DNA of 20,085 bases, taken from the NCBI GenBank assembly GCA_963552605.1, contig CAUVKI010000037.1:1-20085 (forward strand), in the 5' to 3' direction. Below the pieces are notes generated by a model. It had not been told where the DNA came from. It worked only from the letters and a program-made list of their open reading frames with translations, and searched no databases. Made by a program: the position numbers and the translations under genes. Of this stretch, positions 4,799-13,359 are shown piece by piece; within the stretch, counting starts at the first letter, position 1; each line of letters starts with the position of its first letter. The stretch is from CAUVKI01 sp963552605. Its GTDB lineage: Bacteria > Bacillota > Clostridia > Tissierellales > Peptoniphilaceae.

Positions 4799-7090
4799 TC
4801 AATCAAATTTTTTTTCGTAAGAGTCATTTAAATTCACAGCCATAATCCACATCAAAAAAATTCCGACTGCCGATTGAAACAATAAGAGTAAAAGCTCCCT
4901 CTTTCGCATATTCTTTCTCATTAAAAAGTCCGTGTAGGTAATTCCCTTGTCCGTAAAGTTTAAAATAACTTCTCCCTGAGTATCGGAGCGAAGAACCGGT
5001 ATTTTCATTTCGGAAAATCGGTCTAATACTTCCGGAGCGGGGTGTCCATATGAATTGTTTCTTCCACAGGAAATCAAAGCAAGCTTCGGAGAAACCTTTT
5101 TCAAAAATTCTCTTGTGCTTGAGGTGTTGCTCCCGTGATGAGCCGTTTTAAGAACCGATGCGTGAGGTATTATGTCCGTTACGGCTCTTTCCTCTTCTTT
5201 TTCAGCATCTCCCGTAAAGAGCATTGAATGATTTTTATGGCTTAAGAGAAATATCATTGAAAGATTTCCCTCTTTCGGGGGAATTTCCGAGCCGTCAGGA
5301 TATATTATTCTTATTGAAGTATCTTTGTCCAAATGCCAAATCGCATTCGGTTTTGAAAACACCTTGGGAATTTTGGAATTTTTTACGATTGAAAAAATTT
5401 TGCTGCGGGAGGGGTACGGCAGTATAAATCTTTTGATTTTGAAATTTTCAATAAGGAGCGGAGCACCTGCGGCGTGATCCGCATCATAATGACTTAAAAT
5501 CACCGCATCGATGTTATTTATCCCCAATGACTGCAAATAGGGAATTGTTATCCTTTTTGGAATTTTATCTCCGCTTAGGTGTCCTCCTCCGGTATCGCAG
5601 ACTATGGTTTTTCTCTTCGAACGAATTAAAAATCCGTCTCCCTGACCGACATCAATCATTGATACCGTAAGCGAAACACCGTATAAAAACCGTGAGATTA
5701 TATCCACAGCTAAAATTAAGCTTAAACTGCAAATTATCATTCGTTTCAAAGCTCCGTTCAATTTTCTTCTTACAGAAAAATTAAGTTCAAAACCGCAGAC
5801 TGAAATCAAATTTTTTCCGCCTATGATGAGCCATATCATAAAAGCATAGAGTAAAAATTCATAAAGATTGGGTGTTCTTATATTTCTTGAAAAATCGGGA
5901 AGATGATTTAAAAAGGTCATTGCAAAGCCGACCAAGCTTACAAGAAAATCCAATAATTTTCCGAAAACGGCTGATAACGGCGGAAATAGTGAAATGGGAA
6001 AGAATAAAAGTGCACCCGTCCAAAGAATAAGAGTGAAAATCGGAGTGATTAGCAAATTGGCCACAAATACCAAGGGGTTAAAATAGTGATATGCAAAAAA
6101 AGTTACGGGAAGAGTGCCAATCTGACACGCCACAACGACCGCAAGCTGAGAAATGACTATTGAAGCACTCGAAAGCTTGGGTAAAATCAGAATTATCGAA
6201 AGCACTGCAAGAAATGAAAACTGAAACCCTACGGTAAATAAATCATAAGGTCTAAGGATTAGGATTATAAGAGCTGAAAGACAGAGGTCATTGAGCTTTG
6301 AATCGGGTTCATAGGATAAAAAAGCCGCCTGAAACACACTCGTCATTACAAACGTACGAAAAATGGGACTTTTGAAATCCAAAAGATATGCGTACAGAAA
6401 TAAAATAAAAAGCATAATAGGAGCGGCAACGGGACGCTTAATTCTTAAGAATGAAAGTGCATATAAAATAAAAGTGGATATTATGGTTATATGCAGCCCC
6501 GAAACGGAGAGCAGATGTATTATTCCGAATTTTTTAAAATCCTCACGAACGCTCTCATCAAGAAAATCATAGTCGGCTAAAAAAACAGCGGATAATAATT
6601 TAGCGGTGTTCGGATTTGTATACCTTGAAAAGACTTCTTTAACTCTGCTTTGAAAAGCGTTTTTCAGAGCATAACTCAAACCCGAAGTTCCCATTACTTC
6701 CACTTCAGCTTTTTTGATTACGACAAATATTTTTTTGCTCTTAAGATATTTTCCATAATTGAAAAGGTTGTCATTGGTATTCTCTTCGGGCGGTGAAAAC
6801 TTTCCCTTTACTTTTACTATTGTCCCCAAAGGAAAACTTCCCTTGCCATAAACCAACACACGCTCTGAAACTTTGTTCTTAAAAAAAGAAGAAGCACTCG
6901 CCCTCACAACAAGGCGTGTGCTTCCTTCATTGATTTTTTGTTCTTCCACAATGCCGACAATCGTTCCCTCATTCTCCAAAAAATTATAAAACACGGAGGA
7001 GTGAAACGGCAACGGAATTTCAAAAAAATCCGCAATCGCAATCATCAGAATTAAGAGTATTGCGGGTATTAGAAAGGGAACCTTTCTCAT
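4799..7090 (-). CDS. comEC: DNA internalization competence protein ComEC/Rec2
   Basis: The 763-residue polytopic membrane protein forms the channel for single-stranded DNA uptake in natural transformation. The order of parts is typical: an N-terminal membrane anchor and soluble OB-like DUF4131 region (residues 1-170), the Competence domain with LLSVSGLHITIIST and several helices (about 190-470), and a C-terminal metallo-beta-lactamase domain. That domain shows IDVGQGDGFLI, VILSHYDADHAAGAP (the metal-binding HxxDxDH, about residue 535), FTGDAEKEEE and LKTAHHGSNTSS. After the lactamase domain there is an unusual tail, KRELLLLLFQSAVGIFLMW, a predicted extra membrane helix ending DSYEKKFD. It overlaps the upstream gene by ATGA and is the last gene of the helicase-pfkA-pyk operon. 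No terminator of its own is visible, and transcripts may run into the kamA leader. Confidence 0.93.
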   Translation of the reverse strand: MRKVPFLIPAILLILMIAIADFFEIPLPFHSSVFYNFLENEGTIVGIVEEQKINEGSTRLVVRASASSFFKNKVSERVLVYGKGSFPLGTIVKVKGKFSPPEENTNDNLFNYGKYLKSKKIFVVIKKAEVEVMGTSGLSYALKNAFQSRVKEVFSRYTNPNTAKLLSAVFLADYDFLDESVREDFKKFGIIHLLSVSGLHITIISTFILYALSFLRIKRPVAAPIMLFILFLYAYLLDFKSPIFRTFVMTSVFQAAFLSYEPDSKLNDLCLSALIILILRPYDLFTVGFQFSFLAVLSIILILPKLSSASIVISQLAVVVACQIGTLPVTFFAYHYFNPLVFVANLLITPIFTLILWTGALLFFPISLFPPLSAVFGKLLDFLVSLVGFAMTFLNHLPDFSRNIRTPNLYEFLLYAFMIWLIIGGKNLISVCGFELNFSVRRKLNGALKRMIICSLSLILAVDIISRFLYGVSLTVSMIDVGQGDGFLIRSKRKTIVCDTGGGHLSGDKIPKRITIPYLQSLGINNIDAVILSHYDADHAAGAPLLIENFKIKRFILPYPSRSKIFSIVKNSKIPKVFSKPNAIWHLDKDTSIRIIYPDGSEIPPKEGNLSMIFLLSHKNHSMLFTGDAEKEEERAVTDIIPHASVLKTAHHGSNTSSTREFLKKVSPKLALISCGRNNSYGHPAPEVLDRFSEMKIPVLRSDTQGEVILNFTDKGITYTDFLMRKNMRKRELLLLLFQSAVGIFLMWIMAVNLNDSYEKKFD

Positions 7091-7326
7091 TGTCCTTTCC
7101 TTCCCGTTCTATACTCTCCGGATTTTCTCTGATTTATTCTATTTTTTACATTCAAATGCACGTTGTCTTTTCTGGTCCAGGTGTGAAATTGCTTTTTCCA
7201 TTCTTCAAACTCGCTGTCGGAAAGGTCGGCTTGCTTTTTAAGCTTTCGTCCTCTTCTGTTCAACATAAAAATCAACAGCAAAATCCCCGCAATCATTATT
7301 GCCGAACCGTATTGAGAATAACTCAT
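7087..7326 (-). CDS. Small single-pass membrane protein
   Basis: A 79-residue protein with one N-terminal membrane helix (GSAIMIAGILLLIFML, residues about 7-22), then a very basic stretch (NRRGRKLKKQ) and a hydrophilic charged tail containing DSEFEEWKKQFHTW. I do not recognise the family. By the positive-inside rule the tail should be cytoplasmic. It overlaps pyk upstream and comEC downstream by ATGA, so it is translationally coupled in the operon and very likely real. It could serve as a small partner of ComEC or a membrane tether, but nothing in the sequence proves this. Confidence 0.75.
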   Translation of the reverse strand: MSYSQYGSAIMIAGILLLIFMLNRRGRKLKKQADLSDSEFEEWKKQFHTWTRKDNVHLNVKNRINQRKSGEYRTGRKGQ

Positions 7327-9065
7327 ACTATCCTGGCATCTCCGGAATAAATTCTTCCGCCCTCCATCGTCATCGTGATATTAGAAATGTCGGGAATTAC
7401 ACCTATTGCATTCTCCACTCCCACAATCGTCGGAATTTTCAGACTCAAACCTATTATTGCGGATGAAGATGTGATTCCCGCCTCTTCGGAAATAATTCCC
7501 GAAGATTTTTGCACAAAAGGCACCAAATCACTTTCAATCCCTCTTACTACTAAAATATCTCCTTCTCTGAAATTATTTTTTAACTTGGAGATGTCGTCCG
7601 CAAGCACCGCCCTGCCGTATACCGTACCCTTTCCTATGGGCATTCCGCTTGCGAGAACCCTTCCCAGAGTGTGAACTTTCATCATATTTGTGGTTCCTGA
7701 AATTCCCACGGGAATTCCTGCGGTGATTACCACCACATCTCCCTCTTTTACCAACCCCGCCGCGAGAGAAACGGACAAAGAAGCGTCTATGACCTCATCC
7801 GTGCTTTCCATTTTGGAAGTCAAAAGGGGAACAACCCCCCAAACCAACGCAAGCTTTCTGTAAACCCTGTCATCGGTGGTTACAGCTATGATGGAAGTTT
7901 TCGGGTGGAATTTTGAAATCGCCTTTGAGGTATATCCCGAAGAAGTGGAAGTTATAATTGCAGCGGCATTGAGAGACTGTGCCGTTGAAACCGTTGCCCT
8001 CCCTATTGCATCGGTGATTGAGTTTTTTTCCGAAATAATAGGCTCATCGGGCAGAGCTTTTTCCGTTCTCTCAGCAATATTCGCCATAGTTTTTAGAGCT
8101 TCGATAGGATAATTTCCAGAAGCGGTTTCTCCCGACAGCATAATCGCACTGGTGCCGTCAAGGATCGCATTGGCAACATCGGTCACTTCCGCACGGGTGG
8201 GGCGGGGGTTTCTAATCATCGAGTCAAGCATCTGCGTTGCTGTAATCACGGTCTTTCCAAGTCTGTTGGCTTTGGCGATAAGTCTTTTTTGCACCAGAGG
8301 AATATCCTCCACATCTATTTCAACACCCAAATCCCCTCTCGCAACCATAAGTCCGTCCGCCACGCTTAAAATTTCCTCTATGTTATCCACTCCAGATTGA
8401 TTTTCAATTTTTGCGATTATCTCTATATGCTCTCCCCCGTTTTCGTCCAATATCTTTCTTGCATCGAGCACGTCCTGTGCAGAACGAACGAACGATTGGG
8501 CTATCATATCCACTCCGTTTTCTATTCCGAAGAGCAAATCCCTGCTGTCCTTTTCGGAAATCGCGGGAAGGCTTACTTCAACATACGGAACATTAACGCT
8601 CTTTCTGTCTTTAAGCTCGCCGCCATTTAGAATTTTACATACTATATCCGTTCCGTCTTTTATTTCCAAAACCTTCATTCCGACCAAACCGTCGTCAATC
8701 AAAATCTTATCCCCGACTTTCACATCATTGGGCAAGGATTTATAGGAAACGGAAACAATTTTTTCATCGCCCTTGACCTCCCTCGAAGTCAAGGTGAAAA
8801 GTTCTCCCTCCCTTACAGCCACCGCACCCTTTTCAAATTTTTCAATCCTTACCTCAGGTCCCTTTGTGTCAAGCATAATCGCAATTGGAAGACGCATCTG
8901 CTCTCGAAGTTTTTTTATCCTCCCGATTTTTGCTCCGTGTTCCTCATATGAACCGTGAGAAAAATTCAACCTACATACATTAAGTCCGGATAAAAACAAT
9001 TCTCTAAGGATTTCCTCCGACTCGGACGCAGGTCCGATTGTTGCCACAATTTTAGTTTTCTTCAT
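7323..9065 (-). CDS. pyk: Pyruvate kinase with C-terminal PEP-utilizer-like domain
   Basis: The enzyme converts phosphoenolpyruvate and ADP to pyruvate and ATP in glycolysis. The 580-residue length matches the long Firmicute form. Visible landmarks are KIVATIGPAS and CRLNFSHGSYEEH at the N-terminus, MLDTKGPEVRIE, the catalytic-lysine segment IIAKIENQSGVDN, MVARGDLGVEI, ITATQMLDSMIRNPRPTRAE and MLSGETASGNYP. The C-terminal domain is followed by the extra PEP-utilizer domain (about 480-580). In that domain, relatives have a TSHA-type phosphohistidine motif. Here it reads GITSSSAIIGLSLKIP (about residue 533), so the histidine is replaced by serine and phosphotransfer there is unlikely. The gene overlaps pfkA and the small membrane gene by ATGA, so two consecutive control points of glycolysis share one transcript. 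Confidence 0.97.
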   Translation of the reverse strand: MKKTKIVATIGPASESEEILRELFLSGLNVCRLNFSHGSYEEHGAKIGRIKKLREQMRLPIAIMLDTKGPEVRIEKFEKGAVAVREGELFTLTSREVKGDEKIVSVSYKSLPNDVKVGDKILIDDGLVGMKVLEIKDGTDIVCKILNGGELKDRKSVNVPYVEVSLPAISEKDSRDLLFGIENGVDMIAQSFVRSAQDVLDARKILDENGGEHIEIIAKIENQSGVDNIEEILSVADGLMVARGDLGVEIDVEDIPLVQKRLIAKANRLGKTVITATQMLDSMIRNPRPTRAEVTDVANAILDGTSAIMLSGETASGNYPIEALKTMANIAERTEKALPDEPIISEKNSITDAIGRATVSTAQSLNAAAIITSTSSGYTSKAISKFHPKTSIIAVTTDDRVYRKLALVWGVVPLLTSKMESTDEVIDASLSVSLAAGLVKEGDVVVITAGIPVGISGTTNMMKVHTLGRVLASGMPIGKGTVYGRAVLADDISKLKNNFREGDILVVRGIESDLVPFVQKSSGIISEEAGITSSSAIIGLSLKIPTIVGVENAIGVIPDISNITMTMEGGRIYSGDARIV

Positions 9066-10018
9066 ATGGATAATTCCTCCACCAGCTTATATAATTTCTC
9101 ATCAATCACCTTAGGTGTATTCAATGCGCTCTCCAAATCCAAAGCCTTCACTTCTCCGTTCACAGTCGCAATTGCAATTTTTCCCTCTCCTCTCGCCAAT
9201 CTCTCAACCGCCGCAGCCCCCATTTTTGCAGCCAGCACTCTGTCGAAAGATGAGGGAGTTCCTCCCCTCTGAATATAACCCAAGATGGAAACCTTTGTAT
9301 CCACACCGGTCTTTTCTTCAATGGCTTTTGCAATCTCATAGGCGTTTCCCACTCCCTCCGCCAAGGCGATTATGTGATGTCTTTTTCCCCGCACCTTTCC
9401 CCTTTCAATTTTATCCGCGATTTCATCTAAATCATACGGTCGTTCGGGAATAATTGTGCTCTCCGCACCACCGGAAAGCCCTGCATATAACGCCAAATCT
9501 CCGCAGTGTCTCCCCATCACCTCTATCACGTTCGCCCTGCCGTGACTTCCGGAAGTGTCACGAATTTTTGCAATCGCATCGGCAATATTTTCCACAGCCG
9601 TCATAAACCCGATTGTATAATCGCTAAACCCCAAGTCGTTATCTATCGTTGCAGGAATCAGGGCGACCGCAACTCCCTTTTTTTGAAGCTCCAAAGCTCC
9701 CTTTCCCGAACCGTCCCCCCCGATTACAATCAACGCTTCAAGCCCCTGCCAGTGAATCATATTCAGAGCTTTTTTTCTGCCCTCTTCGGTGAGAAATCTT
9801 TCAGAACGGGAAGTCCTAAGAAAAGTGCCTCCTTTATGAATAATATCCGCCACACTCGACACTTGAAGCTCTTGAACATTTCCGTCAATCAATCCTTCAT
9901 AACCGTCATATATCCCATAAATTCTATGATTATTATAAATCCCCGATCTCACCACGGAACGAATAACGGCATTCATTCCCGGAGCGTCTCCTCCGCTCGT
10001 AAGCACCCCAATCCTCAT
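9062..10018 (-). CDS. pfkA: ATP-dependent 6-phosphofructokinase
   Basis: The enzyme phosphorylates fructose 6-phosphate to the 1,6-bisphosphate, the committed step of glycolysis. The 318-residue length is that of bacterial PfkA (about 320). Motifs are GVLTSGGDAPGMNAVIR at the N-terminus, IGGDGSGKGA for nucleotide, PATIDNDLGFSDYTIGF with the catalytic Asp, RDTSGSHGRANVIEVMGRHC for substrate, and GYIQRGGTPSSFDR near the end. GGDG, rather than the GGDD of PPi enzymes, and the lack of the PKTIDND lysine support ATP as donor. The ATG at 10018 follows GGAGG by 7 nt; this ribosome site lies inside the end of the helicase gene, whose stop is 1 nt away. The stop overlaps the pyk start (ATGA). Confidence 0.97.
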   Translation of the reverse strand: MRIGVLTSGGDAPGMNAVIRSVVRSGIYNNHRIYGIYDGYEGLIDGNVQELQVSSVADIIHKGGTFLRTSRSERFLTEEGRKKALNMIHWQGLEALIVIGGDGSGKGALELQKKGVAVALIPATIDNDLGFSDYTIGFMTAVENIADAIAKIRDTSGSHGRANVIEVMGRHCGDLALYAGLSGGAESTIIPERPYDLDEIADKIERGKVRGKRHHIIALAEGVGNAYEIAKAIEEKTGVDTKVSILGYIQRGGTPSSFDRVLAAKMGAAAVERLARGEGKIAIATVNGEVKALDLESALNTPKVIDEKLYKLVEELSI

Positions 10019-10019
10019 A

Positions 10020-13000
10020 TCATTCCTCCAAAAGCTTCAATATCTCCTCTTCGGAGAGTTGAGAAATAGTCATTTCCCCTTCCTCAATCACCTTATCTAT
10101 CAAAGAGCGTTTTTTTGCCTGAAGCTCGTAAATTTTTTCTTCTATTGTTCCTTCCGCGACCAACCTTATCACCTGAACGGTCTTTTTCTGTCCGATTCTA
10201 TGAGCTCTGTCGGTGGCTTGATCCTCGACGGCGGGGTTCCACCACGGGTCAAAGTGAATAACGGTATCGGCTGAAAATAAATTAAGTCCCGTTCCCCCCG
10301 CTCTGAGAGAAATCAAAAACACCTCTCCCTCACCCCTGTTAAAAGCTTCCACCCTCTCCCCTCTGATATCCTGCTCGGTTTTTCCGTCAAGATACTGATA
10401 AGATATTCCAAAAGCCTTCAATCTCTCCTCAATCTTTCCGAGCACCGAGGTGAAAGAAGAAAATACCAACGCCCTCCTTTTTGACTCAATTAAATCGAAG
10501 AGCAAATCCATAAGAGCGTCAAGCTTTCCGCTTCCTCCGTCATAATCTTCAATGAAAATGGATGGGTCTTGGCAGATTTGGCGAAGTCTGGTAAGGAGAG
10601 ATAAAATCTCAAATCTGCTCTTTTGCAATCCCTTTTCTTCAAGCTTTTGCTTGATATCGCTCTTCACGGAAAGCAGATGAGCCGCATATATTTTCTTCTG
10701 AGGAAGAGTCAAATCAATTTTTATCTCCTGCTCAATCTTTTCGGGAAGCTCTTTAAGCACATCATGCTTTAATCTTCGCACCATAAAAACTTCAATATGC
10801 TCTCTCAAAGCCCTGAGAGAAGTCTCATCTCCTGAAATTATGGGCTTTTCATAGACGCTCGCAAATTTATTGCGACTTAGAAGATATCCCGGCATCAAAA
10901 AATCGAAAACGGAATGCAATTCCGAAAGAGCATTCTCCATAGGTGTACCTGTGAGCACAAAGCGGGATTTTGCTCTCAAAGTCTTTACGGATTTTGCGTT
11001 TAGAGAGGAATAACTTTTAATATACTGTCCCTCGTCCAAAACCACGGACTCATATAAATTCCGCTCGTACAACAAAAAATCATTTCTCATAAGCGGATAT
11101 GAAGTCAGAACCACATCGGCTTTTTCGGACTCGCTTATCAGCAGTTTTCTCTCGGCTGAAGTTCCCTTTATGACAACCACATCTAAAGACGGGGCAAATC
11201 TTTTAAATTCAGAAACCCAATTTGACACTAAAGACGTCGGAACCACCAATAAACTCTGCCCATACCCCTCATCTCTCATACTCTTCAAAAAAGCTATCAT
11301 CTGCAAGGTTTTTCCAAGTCCCATCTCGTCCGCAAGAATTCCCCCGAACCCGTAATTATGTAAAGTACGCAAAAATCTGTAGCCTCTTATCTGATAATCT
11401 CTTAATACTTCCTTCAATTCAGACGGCACAGAATATTCTTTCTCGGTTCCGTTTCTTATATCAAAAATCAATTCATTAAGCTTTACATTTTCCTTTATTG
11501 TAAGGTTTTCTCTCTCTTTCATAAATTTTTCAAGATATAAAGCCCTATACTTTGAAAATCTTATCTTTCCGTTGGAAACGGACGAAAAATCCAAATCTCC
11601 GGTCAGCTCAAGCTCTTGAAGATCATTAAAAACGCCCCGCTCAAGCGAAATGAAATCTCCTGATTTTAAACGAAAATATTTTTTTCTTTTCTTAAGGGAA
11701 AGAATTATCTCGGAAAGCTCCTCCTCGCTTGCATTGGGTATGTCCAAGCTAAATTCCAGCATATCTATATCGCTGTTATATCCGAAATATGACTTTACGG
11801 GTTCATTCGTATTTTTTATGCCGTCTTTGAGATCCTCGGAATAATAAACCTCAATATGTTTCGCATTTAAAACCGACTCGGAATTCATCAAAAACTCATA
11901 AATATCTTCCTCGTTTTTTATAAAGAATTCCCCTGAACGGACTTTGAAAGGAGTTTCTTCAAGCCCTCTTAAAATCTGCTCCTCAAGTAAAAAATCTCTC
12001 ACCACATTTTGAGTTGTCTTTTCCGCTTTTTTGTTCAGAGGATTTATCTCATGCTCACCGTACCTGAAAATCAAATTTCCTACAAGCTGCCCCCTTTTCA
12101 TATCAAGCTTTAGAACAGCCTTTAGGGGATTAATTTCATATTTTCTCTTCAGCCCCTCGTCTATCTTAATTTCCTGCTTGCGGTTTATTTTAATCAGCAC
12201 ATTATTCATAAACAAGGGTATATTTTCGTCTTTTATAAAAAGCTCGTCTTTACTCGACTTCATAAATTCATATGCCAAGGGAGCCATCATTTTCCTATAA
12301 TCTTCACTTGGAGAAAAAATTTTTCCACCGCAGTAGACATAAGAGAAATCATCTAAGAGAGGCACAAGAGATTTATCCGTTTTCTCGAAAATGCACCCTC
12401 CCTCCGCACTTTTAAGCTCAAGTGAAAAATTAGGGTTTCCGTCAATAATCCTCAGGTCTTTTTCATCTATATTATGGGCTTTATCCTCAAAGTCAAAGCT
12501 TAGCGGTCTTAAGAATTTAAAAATCAAATTCGCTTCACTTTCGGAAATCAAAAAAACCTTTCTATTTGAAGAATTATAACTATAATGTTCCGAATGAACA
12601 CCTTCCAAAGCGTAAAGACAATCAAGCAGAGCCTCTTCTTCTTCGGAAAATCTTTGTGTCCTCGCATCATAAGTAAACCCTTTTCCGTACTTTATGATGG
12701 TCCCTAAAGCTCTTGCACTCAAAAAATGGGAAACATTCTTCATCTTATACAACCTGCCCTCTCCAAGTTGCATCTCCATTCCCAGCAAATCATCAAGCTT
12801 AACAAGCTTTGTCTTTAAATTGATTCTCTTGGTCTTTTCGGACAAAAAATCTTCATCTCCATAAACCTCAACGAGATTACTGAAAGCTCTTTTGTCATAA
12901 AAAATCCCCTCCTGCTTCAGATGTTCTATTGCCAAACCAAGTGCCATTACCATATGAACACAACAGCCGTACCTTTTAAACTTCCAACAGGAGCAGGAGC

Positions 13001-13235
13001 CTTTTGAAAAATCGTAATCTTCGTCAAGTTTAAGGTTCACAACTTCATAGTATCTTGAAAATTTTTCGCTCGGATTCACTCTGATAAAATTTTCAATTGA
13101 CTTAACTTTGATTAAATAATCCCTTGAATCTGACGACACGCCGAAACTTTTCACCTCAAATTCGGTCTTTGCAGCTTCCAAAACATATTCTTTAGGAAAA
13201 ATTTCCATAAAAAAATCCAATCCCAAATTTATCAC
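10020..13235 (-). CDS. SNF2-family helicase with N-terminal SWIM zinc finger
   Basis: A 1071-residue SNF2/Rad54-type ATPase, likely a double-strand DNA translocase that remodels protein-DNA complexes. Its bacterial substrate is not established. Order of parts: a SWIM zinc finger (CSCWKFKRYGCCVH, about residues 80-93), a long bacterial SNF2-associated region (about 100-600), the ATPase core with GGILADEMGLGKTLQM (Walker A, about 630), VVLDEGQYIKS (motif II as DEGQ, about 734) and LTGTPMENALSEL, and helicase-C with FSSFTSVL, LISLRAGGTGLNLFSAD and DRAHRIGQKKTVQVIRL (about 1010). The GTG start at 13235 is chosen because AGGAGG lies 8 nt upstream; an ATG at residue 10 has no such site. It is the first gene of the operon that continues with pfkA and pyk, and it has its own promoter. 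Confidence 0.93.
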   Translation of the reverse strand: MINLGLDFFMEIFPKEYVLEAAKTEFEVKSFGVSSDSRDYLIKVKSIENFIRVNPSEKFSRYYEVVNLKLDEDYDFSKGSCSCWKFKRYGCCVHMVMALGLAIEHLKQEGIFYDKRAFSNLVEVYGDEDFLSEKTKRINLKTKLVKLDDLLGMEMQLGEGRLYKMKNVSHFLSARALGTIIKYGKGFTYDARTQRFSEEEEALLDCLYALEGVHSEHYSYNSSNRKVFLISESEANLIFKFLRPLSFDFEDKAHNIDEKDLRIIDGNPNFSLELKSAEGGCIFEKTDKSLVPLLDDFSYVYCGGKIFSPSEDYRKMMAPLAYEFMKSSKDELFIKDENIPLFMNNVLIKINRKQEIKIDEGLKRKYEINPLKAVLKLDMKRGQLVGNLIFRYGEHEINPLNKKAEKTTQNVVRDFLLEEQILRGLEETPFKVRSGEFFIKNEEDIYEFLMNSESVLNAKHIEVYYSEDLKDGIKNTNEPVKSYFGYNSDIDMLEFSLDIPNASEEELSEIILSLKKRKKYFRLKSGDFISLERGVFNDLQELELTGDLDFSSVSNGKIRFSKYRALYLEKFMKERENLTIKENVKLNELIFDIRNGTEKEYSVPSELKEVLRDYQIRGYRFLRTLHNYGFGGILADEMGLGKTLQMIAFLKSMRDEGYGQSLLVVPTSLVSNWVSEFKRFAPSLDVVVIKGTSAERKLLISESEKADVVLTSYPLMRNDFLLYERNLYESVVLDEGQYIKSYSSLNAKSVKTLRAKSRFVLTGTPMENALSELHSVFDFLMPGYLLSRNKFASVYEKPIISGDETSLRALREHIEVFMVRRLKHDVLKELPEKIEQEIKIDLTLPQKKIYAAHLLSVKSDIKQKLEEKGLQKSRFEILSLLTRLRQICQDPSIFIEDYDGGSGKLDALMDLLFDLIESKRRALVFSSFTSVLGKIEERLKAFGISYQYLDGKTEQDIRGERVEAFNRGEGEVFLISLRAGGTGLNLFSADTVIHFDPWWNPAVEDQATDRAHRIGQKKTVQVIRLVAEGTIEEKIYELQAKKRSLIDKVIEEGEMTISQLSEEEILKLLEE

Positions 13236-13252
13236 AACTCCCGCCTCCTCGG

Positions 13253-13284
13253 ATTATAATACCATTACACCTTGCAATTATCAA
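13253..13284 (-). promoter_or_regulatory. Promoter of the helicase-pfkA-pyk-comEC operon
   Basis: On the minus strand TTGATA (13284-13279) is followed, 17 nt later, by TATTAT (13261-13256) with an extended -10 TGG. An overlapping TATAAT (13258-13253) is the alternative -10. It sits just upstream of the AGGAGG site of the helicase gene and just after the previous gene's terminator. Confidence 0.75.
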
Positions 13285-13329
13285 TTGAAAATTGTTGGAG
13301 CAAAGCTTTAGGTTCTTCCGTTACGCAAA

Positions 13330-13353
13330 AAAAAAATGTCGCAAAAGCGACAC
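13330..13353 (-). terminator. Intrinsic terminator of the zinc-ribbon gene
   Basis: On the minus strand TGTCGC, loop TTTT, GCGACA is followed by about ten T. It lies immediately after the zinc-ribbon stop codon and separates that gene from the helicase operon promoter. Confidence 0.88.
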
Positions 13354-13359
13354 CTTTTT

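Noticed and set aside
9506..10069. A 187-codon plus-strand frame opposite pfkA
   Set aside because: It is antisense to a highly conserved gene, lacks a ribosome site and has no family pattern.
13330..13353. CRISPR-like or regulatory repeat of GTCGC motifs
   Set aside because: The local motif is a simple terminator stem with a T-run, and there is no array of regular spacers anywhere in the window.
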